Assembly: GCA_027559495.1 (NCBI GenBank)
Contig: JAMXSV010000018.1
Location: 1,240,001-1,304,000, forward strand
Length of the DNA: 64,000 bases
Direction: 5' to 3'
From: Aurifilum marmelostoma
Taxonomy: Eukaryota > Ascomycota > Sordariomycetes > Diaporthales > Cryphonectriaceae
The notes beneath the pieces are model-generated. The model had not been told where the DNA came from. It did no database searches and saw only the letters and a program-made list of their open reading frames with translations. Positions 54,884 to 64,000 of the stretch are shown piece after piece; the stretch's first letter is position 1; each line of letters starts with the position of its first letter. Made by a program: the position numbers and the translations under genes.

Positions 54884-57800
54884 TTTGTCGAAACTGAGGC
54901 GTATTGATTGGGCCTGAGCTGGGTAAGGGTAAAGATAAATACGACCAGCGTTAACGAACAGAAATGATACAAAGGAATGAGTGTGGTGGAATGGAATATT
55001 CGTCTTTGTGACCAACTGTTCCCGATAGAAGGAGCTTCGCGGACGCCACCTTATGTATATATATCATTTAATGACGCCTCAACAATGCCTCCAAGCGCTT
55101 CCTAAACAACTCTCCGGTTTGCATGCCTTGATCAAGGACGTACACGATCTGCGTCAGACCATGGAATTTCACAAGGATGCTGACGATCAAGTCTAGGCCT
55201 ATGTCCTCCAGGCAGGTGTTTCACCTGCCGGAAAGCCATCCTTATACGAAATCGGCGAAGTCAATACGTACTCATCTCAACGACCTGTTAATTCAGCCGA
55301 CAATTAATGCAATGAGCATTTTCATACCTTCGCGAATGGCTCAGACACATGATTTCGTAATGACTGCATCGAATATCCATATTCGCTAGAATTGGGGCCC
55401 TTGATTTACCCTACAGCAGCCTGCAGGAATTTGAAGCCTCGAGGAATTTTATCGGAGAATTGTGTTAGAAATGCCAAGTCAGTGTTGTGAGATTCTCCGT
55501 GTTGCATCAAGCGAGTCGGGCTTCAGGGGCTCGAACGTCTCCAGCGTTTGCGGACAACCCCTTAAGCGGGGCAGAAAGGTCATTCGCTATTTGACCGCAG
55601 AACCTACACATCCCGCTGAATCTTCTCAGAAGCCTGTTTGAGCTTATTTGCTTTGATTTAAGCTTGTTTCGCTTGTTGTAGACGATTCAAATGCCTTGGA
55701 ACCCTGGGAACACTACTGGATCCCAGGCTCGCCGCTTTGCTCTGTGCGTGTCATCGATCATTACATCTGTTCGATGTCGGAACTCGGTGATAATACCGTG
55801 GTGGTGTAGTTGTTGAACAAGTGTAATAAGAATCAGAACAGGGGCAAGAGATGTCTGGCGTTTTCGTGCAAAGTTTCGAGTCTACATACCATCTGTTGCT
55901 GGCACCAGTGTGTTCCTGTGCTCCTAAGAACTACAAGCACTGAGATCGTTACTTACTCACCCAACTTGTATGCTATCGCTATCAGCTATCACGGTAGACA
56001 TAAACAGGACTGCATTTGCACTATAAGCCTTTCTCACTTGAACCTGGGCAGTTCAGCACGGCCCGATTCTGGCCAGGACTAGGCGGGATCATATGGTCCT
56101 TCGGCACAAGACTATGGCTGTCGTGTACATGCCTACATAACAACAGAATCAATGTTACTCCTGTTGTTATCTTGAGAGCCCTACTGCCTATCTAAGTACT
56201 AAATACGTGGAGACTCGTCAGACTTGGGTCGTGATATAAACACATTATAGGTATTGTATCCATGGGGCAAACGCAAAATCATACATCATAGCCCTCCGCG
56301 GTCCAATGGGTGGCATAGTAACTCATCAGAATTGAAAAGTCCACAGCACATGTCACACTCTGATCCAGAACAACACATCGCAAAACAGCAGTGTGCTTGG
56401 CCAAGGAAATCGTCATAATTGGCTGGTCTTTGCTCCCCGAAATCGAAGACTCGGAGATTCGTTTCAACAAAAACGTTCCGACTGTTTCAATTCGAGTACT
56501 CAATTCGTTAGTAACTGCACACCCTCCAGTGATCTGTAGTATATTTGGTAACTCGGAAATGTATTGTCACTTGAGCCCGTTCAACCTGAAGTCATAGCCA
56601 GTTGCATTTCCTATGGTGCTTGTGGCCAAACGCAAAAAATAGATTTGAGGACACGGAGGCTCTTCACATCCCCTAATGAGATGTTAATCTGGTATTATTC
56701 CTTCCCTTTGTAAATGCTTGAGTGAGGCATATGTCAGCACCCAGTAGATTTGATGCATTAATCATATTCTAAATAAACATAGGCTAAGACCATGAAAGCT
56801 TGTACATTCTTTGTTCGGAGAAAAGGAGATAACTCTAGCCCGAGAGACTGATGAATTCGTGAGTACAGAAAGCATTTCCGCCGAGGCATTGCCGGGTGAC
56901 CTGAACAGGACTCGCTCTGGGAAAACCAACTTTGACAACAAGCCACGACTCAGCCTCCTCGTTCTAGTTAATCAATTTGTACTGTGTTCATGTTTGAAGG
57001 CAAAACCCCATCTCCACACTTCACATACATAAAACACCAGGTTCTAAGGCCATCAAATCGCGCCACTCACACTCCTCATCGTCCATCAACCCGAGACTAG
57101 GACAAATGACGAGTCAGTATCCGTATGTTGGGACTGATAAATGGTGCACGGGATGATCCCGTGGCTTTCTATTTGCAAAGGCATTGTGGGCCCACTGGAC
57201 CTTGAGGGTGTGAAGGAAGAAGCTGAATGACCGGCTCGGCATATCTTTACTATGTACTGATACTAATGATCAACATCGTCAGGGTTATACCGGGGTAAAT
57301 TGTTCACATACAAAGTCCAGCTACCATAGCATGATCATCTGATCTAAACATAGATAGGCGGCCTTAGGACAATAGCGGGAAATGTAGATATAAGAAGAAT
57401 AAACGAGAAAGCATTCTGAAGCTGACGCACCGTATACGGCTGACTAGGGAAGGATGAAAATACAGAGTATATGTGAAGGGTTGTAATGGTGTAACCACTT
57501 CACAGAACTGCACTTGGATTCAAGAATTGTCTACGGATATTTGTATGATTATTTGAGCTTGCTTGCGCGCGAGACTGTCTTGGACGACTGAGCGAGATGG
57601 TCTCCCTGTGGGACGGCTTTGGCCTTAGGAATCTTGGACAGCTTGTGACAAACGCGTATTAAGCTTCACATAATAAGTGGGCGCTTGAATTATGAAGGTT
57701 TGTGACAGTGCATATTGTTGCGAAAGAGAACTTGGGAATGCGTAATTGCCTGCTCATGGAATCAAGGTTGCATCGTGGCAGTCACCTGGATGAAAGGCGG

Positions 57801-59755
57801 TATCGGATGCATACTATGCGTAAGTCTGCATGAAATAATGTCATGAGACCTCGAGATGACGGTCGGAAAGGGGGAGCCAGGCTGGCTGAAGAAAGACAAG
57901 CTCTGGGTGGTCCCCTCACGGAGAAACCACCACTCGGAGTAACCCATGTCTGCTCACTATGCCTTTGCCACGACCTCTATCTTTTACTTCTCGTCATGGC
58001 ATCGATTTACTTGATAAAGGCGCGTCTGGAGATGAAGAATAAGCAGAGATGATTGGAAATGTATGCGAGAATATTGCCCACGTCTATTAGACGGCGGCAA
58101 AAGTTCCTCGCGACGTGGCGGTTCACTTGCTCTGACGAAACCCCCATAGAATCGACGGGTAGCCGCAGCCGTGGAGCAGCGGCCTGGCGGGAAACATGGA
58201 CAGGTAGCATGTCGATCATGACGGACATATGCGGGGGTAAAGTGGTGGTGTTGGTGTTGGTGGTGTAGGTGATGATGGCAAAGTCGGGTCTGGAGGTTTC
58301 CAAGAGGCGTCCCACACCCGAACTCTTCAGCTTTTCAGGGGAATACATACTGTATTTACAGTACACTGTACATCAAAGAAGCTATTCTTGACGCGGTCAA
58401 AGCTAGCTCTGCTTCGTAGAGAGTGCACAAGGTGGGCCAGGGTGGTGATCCAAGCATCTGGTCACGAGGCTGCAGTGTTGACGTCGATGGTACGGGATAT
58501 GCTCCGCACTAGCCCCCTCTTCTCAGAAAGTCTGGAATGACAGGTACTCACTAGTCGCAGTTGCAACAGACTGTAGATAATGCCGTCAAGAAGTACAATA
58601 TATTCAGGAGAGGGTGTGGAGGACGGGTTCGCAGACGCAGGGCCTGGGTAGCTAAAAATGACCACCTCAAGTCCTAGACCAAGTACATAGTACTTGCGCA
58701 TGTTTGAGAAACAAACGTGCTAAAAACGATAAAAAATGGGGCACATAGTCGTATACGATGTGATGTGCAGGGTCTAGAGAAAAAGGTGTGTGGTGTTGTT
58801 GACGACGATCGTAGCGGATGATAGGCTCGGAGACGCGATTAGCGAGCCGGTCGCGAGCAGGGACTATGACTAGGACTCTTGATTGCACAATCAGTGACGA
58901 GGCGCGGGTCGGGCAGATGCATCTACATGTCGCAAGCGTGATCTAATTAGTGGCCTGACAACATGCTGCAAGTGACAGGGAGATAAACCAGGATGGGCAT
59001 TGGGCGGTGGCGGATCCAAGCATAGCTTGGTCCTGGCAGAGTATAACATGTAAAAGGCTGGCTCCTACTCAGAATGGAAGCTAGCATAGCAAGCAGCCAA
59101 CAAGAAGTGCAGAAAGGTGCTGCTGTTGGTGGTGGCGGCCTATACAATATGTGAAATTGTGCTACAGATGACACTGAGGAATGCTGGCACCGTTGCACCT
59201 GCGTATGCTGTGTTGACCATTGTTGTCTCCTTTTTTTCTTTTCTCCTTCTCTTTTCCTCATATCGCAACGGCTCGATGTCGCCATAGTGCAGGGCTTATT
59301 CGAAAGATACATGGTCCGCGTATGTGGCGACAAAGTGACGACGACGAGTCTCTCACTCTACTATGTGTAAGAGGACAGACTTTCCGTGATCTAGAAGAGA
59401 GGAAGGGAGGGAGAGGAATGGGTTAACTTAGAGGGACGCATGCTGTTGAACGTCCCAAGAAGGTGGTGTGGATGAGGCAGTGTGGGTTCCCTCTTTAGGT
59501 GGAGGGTGGGATGGACTGTGTGACCTGAGTGGACCAGAAGGAGAAGGGTGACGATCATCTACATGGGGATAAAGACAGGGTGGCACACGTAAGGACGGGG
59601 GTCCAGAGTCAAGGTGGTGTGCCCAGCTTGTTTACTTTTCTTGACATATTATGTGATTTTGCCAGCAACGAGTGGCTGCCGAATGTGGTGTGGCACCCCT
59701 GTCTTAGGGTGGTGGTGTGCTTGAGGGAGTGTGCGTGGAGGCTGACCTGAGGAAA

Positions 59756-59766
59756 CCCCCCCCCCC
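59756..59766. repeat. Poly-C tract (11 bases)
   Basis: Uninterrupted C run in the gene-free right part of the window; prone to length errors. Confidence 0.8.
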
Positions 59767-60602
59767 TCCCAAGAGTCCCGAGCCACCCAGCTCGCCTCTG
59801 GACCTTCTCTTCCACAAGCACACCCACCCTCACACACCTTGTCTGGGGTCCAGGGTTCCAGACTCTAGTGGTCATGACCTGATCGTCCATACAAGGTATA
59901 GTGGGGATGATCTGGTGATCAGCACAGTGATCTTGTCGATGCCGAAAGGAGCTGCATGAAGATATCTGGGCCCGAAAAAACGTGGGCAACGAGCTCGGAA
60001 CGGTAAGACGCTGAGAAGGCAGTGACTGCCTGGGCGAGGAAAAGTAATGTCAACATCTGAAGCCCGCACTCCACGCCCCGCGGTCATGCTCTCGCCCTCG
60101 CTGGGCTGCCACTATCCACTTTGTTTTACTGCTGCCTGTAAGAGTATATATACAGCCTTCAAATCAGCGAAGCCTCAAGCCAAGTGGCCAAGGGCAGAGG
60201 AGGAGGGTGGGTACCAGCCAGACCGACCCGTTATCTTGTTGGGGTTGTGCACTACGCGCGGAAGTACTCCGGTACGGTAGAGCATAAGTCTCCGTAGAGT
60301 GCACGCTTTACTACAGTGAGGAAAATTAGCCCTTCACATCTCCGCCCCCCATCTTGAATGTGACCCCAGCGGTTTCTCCGTTCTGCGAGAGGTATGTGTG
60401 TGCTTGTGTGCTGTGTGTGAGCGCAGGGTGATCGAGGATGATCTCCGGTCAATCACATCCGCAGCAAAGCGGAGCGATGTTCCTCTGTTGGATGCGGGTA
60501 GGGGCGCTGTAGTATCCAGTCAGGAGGCCCCCTGTGCTTGGCCATGTCATGGCCAAAGAGCAAGGTTTATCAGTCGCATCTGGACCCCTTCAGCAGAGTC
60601 GC

Positions 60603-60614
60603 AAAAAAAAAAAA
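60603..60614. repeat. Poly-A tract (12 bases)
   Basis: Uninterrupted A run followed by A-rich sequence; no retroelement coding sequence adjoins it. Confidence 0.85.
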
Positions 60615-62138
60615 GAACAAACAAATATCACCAGAAATCACGGGAAAGGCGGCAAGAGAGAACGCGAGATAGAAAAGCGTTTGAAAATCTAACGTGATAC
60701 TGTAATTTCTTGTATAAACGCGCAAGCCGCGACCAATTCAGACTTGCTCGAGGCTTGCTCCGCGGGGAGAGGGGGGGTGGTTGGAAGACGTCGTCGCACG
60801 GACGGCTCGCATCGAGGCACTGGCTTTTACTATGTAGGTTGGGAACGACGTGCAGCGGATCTCTGTTTTACCATAAGTCCTACCATGGTTTATTACATCA
60901 GGCGCTGTGAATGTCGTGGCAGCCCACCCTGGACCTGCAGCACCACAAGCCGTTCGCAAGGCCGGGGCCGTCCGTCCTTCAGGGGCGAACCTGGTCTTTG
61001 TCTCCCCTCTGCAGTTCCATTGCTGCTACTGTGGTTTTGTAGTACAGCGCTTGTGACCTGGTTCTTCCTGCAGCTTGGAACCATGCAGCCAACCTAAGCA
61101 GTAAGTATGAACTTATGCATGTTCTGCCACCCGCCAGATTCGTGAGGAATAGAGGGCGGGATGATAACGATGGAGTCGACAAGCGAGGTCTCACACACCC
61201 CCCTACAGTGCCTGCTCGACCTCGGGATATTTATACACCCGCCTGCGACAAAGGATATAGATACCCGAGGTGATGCGAGACGACGGCTGGGACGGCCAGA
61301 CTAGATGCTGCAGGAATGGGAATGCGGCCGCGATAGGCGTATTAGTGGGAGGTAGCAGCAGTGGTTAGTGTGGTACAACAGTCACCTGGACAGGGAGCAT
61401 GTCTTGACTGGTCTTGGATAAGTAGAAAAGGACCGTAGAAAAGGACCCTGACGGGCGGCGGGTCCAGACTGACACAGGCTTATGATGGCATTGCATTGTC
61501 AGATCAAGGGAAGAGATGATGGTCGATGGACGGCTTCACAAGCTCTCTGATCGAACTGTCAGCCCACAGGGGGCCCTGTCAACTTTGTATCCAGACCAGT
61601 GTATAATACTTACAGTATTCTGCTGAATGAGGGGGGCGATCTGTTCCTGCACTGGTCCTGGTTTGGCTGGACTGCTCTTGTGCCATCGCCCACGAGGCCG
61701 AGAAGGGCGAGGACGAGGAGGATTGCACTGCCCAGCCACCCTCACAACTCGTGTAAGACAAGCCCGTCATGTCATGGCGCGCTACCTGCCTACTGCCCAT
61801 GGCTTACAGGCCTGCATCGACATTCCAGATAATCGACACCAGACTCAGCAGCCACACCTTCTCGGATCATCCTTCCCGTGACCGTAGCTCATGACCTTCC
61901 GCGGGCCTTTTTTGCCCTGCTGCGGCGAGTCCCCCTTCCTCTTCGAGCCGGTATGAGGCGAATCCCGATATTGGAGGGTACCCGAAGAGGGTGGTTTTGA
62001 GGTGAGAGCAACAAGGCTTGCCTGAGTCCTCTCCACACTTGACTGTTTCTCGCCGTTCACTGGGTCAGCGACCCTGGTGTGTGCCCTGCTCTACCTGAGC
62101 AGTGGTGTAGTGGTGCATACGTATGTATGGATGTATGG

Positions 62139-62139
<1 letters not shown>

Positions 62140-62183
<44 letters not shown>
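62140..62183. repeat. (TG)n microsatellite, about 22 units
   Basis: Perfect alternating TG tract preceded by GTATGTATGGATGTATGGATG short repeats. On the minus strand it yields spurious His/Thr-rich frames. Confidence 0.95.
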
Positions 62184-62184
<1 letters not shown>

Positions 62185-63539
62185 ATGCATGTGGGAATGA
62201 TCCCCCCCCCACCCTCCCTGTTTTTTAAACTTGGTCCAAAAGAGGAGGCAAGGTTCCGGACCGGAAAACAGCTCGGATCCGGACATGAGGTCGCCACCTT
62301 GTTCTCAGTTCTATTTTGCCCTTGCATATTCGAAAAGGGATAAAAAAAAAACACAGAAGCCTTTGCTTTGGTTGTCTATAAGGAAACATAGTACGTATGA
62401 CCCTGAAGGTCCAGCTCTGCATTTGATCGTAAGCACCGACGACGACGCAATCGCGCATGATATAGTATAGGACCCAGAGAACTGGTCTATCCCCTCGAGG
62501 GTACAGCGGGAATGCCCAGCCGAGTGGGTACTGTACCGACCATGTGTGTCTCGGGGGGCCGCGGTTGGTTTCGCGAGGATGCGTCTTGCTTGACGATGCG
62601 ACGGTAAGCACCCTGTTGGCTTGGAGGGGTACATGCAGCCTGCGGGTTCACTGCTATTTGGGTCGTAAATGGTACCCAATATAATATGATCAACCTGCGC
62701 CCAGGGATGGGCGCCAAGTATACACTCAATCATGGCGTCAAGAGAGGGGTGTGCTCCGATTGAGTCCTTCATCGAGACCACTTGCTTCAAGAGAGGGAGG
62801 CTGTGGGAAGTGTGACTGCCTGGGAGCGGAGGACAAATTTATTCTACCTCGCCGCGTCTCGTATCTATCTCGATCAGGCCGTAAACTGCACCTGCATAGC
62901 ACCTCTAGTTCCGACGGCCTATGCTGCTGCTGTCTACCATATTTGTGTCTGTTGCCTTGAACAGCATTGTCTGTGCTGAAGAACTCAGTAAAGAGCTATC
63001 CGGCCGAGCATCGGGAAAAGAATGGCCTTCGGACGATCTCTGCAGTTACTCAGGAGGGGTCATTGAACGCATGGCCCACAGCACTACTTAGATCCTGCAC
63101 CAAGAGCCGGGAGGGTTGCACCCAAGGCCCGCCCGCACTTAGGCAGATGCAGCGCCATGGCTTAGACCCTCTGACAATCGGCGGTCCACCGTGTAGGCTC
63201 TGGTTGGAGTTAAACCGGGTCAAATTCCAAAGGGGGACACAAATACATGTCTCTCGTGCTCTGGAAATTTCATGACAAGCCGTTCACCGCCTGCACGGGC
63301 ACGGGTTGACAATAATGGCATCATCATCCTACCTAAGTGACCTAGCGGGTTTCTGGTGCGGAACGGGCTGGGTCCAGGGTCAGCGAGGTGTAAGTTCTCA
63401 TAATGTCAGCTACAATTGCAGGCGGGCCTGCCCCCAATCAAGGCCCACCACGCTCAATGGCGGGGACTGGGCCTTGGAGGGGGGCGATCAAGGCGCCCTT
63501 TGGGGTATATTGGCCTCTCGTTGGCTGGCTGGCGGCTGC

Positions 63540-63546
63540 TATATAA
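63540..63546 (+). promoter_or_regulatory. TATA-like motif, possible promoter of a gene beyond the right edge
   Basis: TATATAA in a GC-richer context, followed by C/T-rich sequence (about 63687-63710 and 63895-63930) like a fungal leader. No start codon with a credible frame follows inside the window, so this is tentative. Confidence 0.2.
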
Positions 63547-64000
63547 CTGACTGCTCAGATCTCGACGCCTCGTCCAGCCTGCACAAGGCTTGCCAAAGGG
63601 AAATGAGTGGAGTGAAGGTAGCCTGCGACTATTGTTACTTGAGGTTGTGGCCGTGTAAGTCCTCCAGATGACGAACAGCGACGCGTCATTTTTTTCTCTC
63701 CCGTTTTCTCTGCCTTCGAAAGGTCTCGTTACGGAGGACTCGAGGAGGACATGCAGGACTCGACCGGTGCGACCACAAAAAACGAAACGTGCCAGTCCGC
63801 TCAGCCATGAACCAACGCCATCTGCCTATGGTCACTGCCACCACCCTCAAGCATGTCTGGACACACCCTCCCCGGCTTCGCGAGCTCACGGTTACGACCC
63901 ACACCTTTTTCCCTTTCTCTTCCTGAAGTCTGCCCTGCTATATTTGTGGAGTCTTCTCACTACAATGTACTTCTGTACTCGAGGGGCTAGAGGCTGTGAC

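Larger units (their letters stand above)
54884..64000. other. 9.1 kb region without supportable genes
   Basis: No frame exceeds about 160 codons, and none shows a recognisable domain, paired splice signals or a consistent codon bias. The left part (55-58.5 kb) is AT-rich and featureless. The right part (58.5-64 kb) is richer in simple sequence: a C run at 59756-59766, an A run at 60603-60614 and a long GT repeat at 62140-62183. TATA-like sites occur at 60145-60152 and 63540-63546 on the plus strand. This may be the long upstream region of a gene beyond the right edge or untranslated/non-coding transcription units. I cannot distinguish these. Confidence 0.45.

Noticed and set aside
60744..61097. 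117-codon plus-strand frame in the gene-free right region
   Set aside because: Mixed Arg/Gly/Ser composition with no domain and overlapping minus-strand frames; no splice or promoter logic.

Overview
The window is nuclear DNA of a filamentous ascomycete (Pezizomycotina), most likely a Sordariomycete. Genes carry short introns (about 42-230 nt) with GTRNGT donors and CTRAC/TACTAAC branch sites. The content is typically fungal: a Clr5-domain protein, a Zn2Cys6 regulator, a SAT4/PTH11-type membrane protein, a UstYa-family protein, and an a-factor-like pheromone precursor ending in CVVM, as in Neurospora MFA-1. All gene models below were assembled by hand from splice signals and frame; no transcript or database evidence was used.

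Layout. 1-6 kb: the 3' end of an unrecognised gene, a ferroportin on the minus strand (519-2269), a stretch with a possible gene relic, and a rhodopsin-like 7TM protein (4579-5923). 6.7-8.6 kb: a Clr5 protein. 8.6-18.6 kb: gene-poor, holding only a tiny secreted peptide (12460-12662), a UstYa-like gene with an apparent frameshift (13815-14852) and weak relics. 18.6-31.5 kb: a housekeeping block with the CTD phosphatase Fcp1, complex I subunit NDUFA13/GRIM-19, condensin subunit Cnd1/CAP-D2, the Cdc7 kinase (head to head with cnd1) and a low-complexity protein. 32.5 kb: a 23-codon lipopeptide pheromone precursor. 36.4-43.1 kb: a protein with about 13 Cys/His repeats, a small SANT/Myb-like protein and the Fe-S helicase Chl1. 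43.2-54.9 kb: an aldo-keto reductase, a Zn2Cys6 transcription factor (apparent frameshift near its 3' end), an amino-acid permease, a HAD-type dehalogenase, an FAD oxidoreductase and a secreted six-cysteine protein; this looks like a small nutrient-uptake or catabolic neighbourhood. 54.9-64 kb: no supportable gene, only simple repeats and TATA-like motifs.

How the genes fit together. Fcp1, Cnd1, Cdc7 and Chl1 all act in transcription recycling or chromosome replication, cohesion and condensation. Each is a single-copy housekeeping gene, and their proximity may be fortuitous. The 43-55 kb group combines a regulator, a transporter and several oxidoreductase or hydrolase-type enzymes, which is the usual make-up of a fungal catabolic cluster, but the substrate cannot be read from sequence. 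The most notable hidden element is the mating pheromone gene, which is shorter than normal gene-calling thresholds. Two genes (UstYa-like, Zn2Cys6) each appear to lack one C in a run of C, which points either to assembly errors or to recent inactivation.
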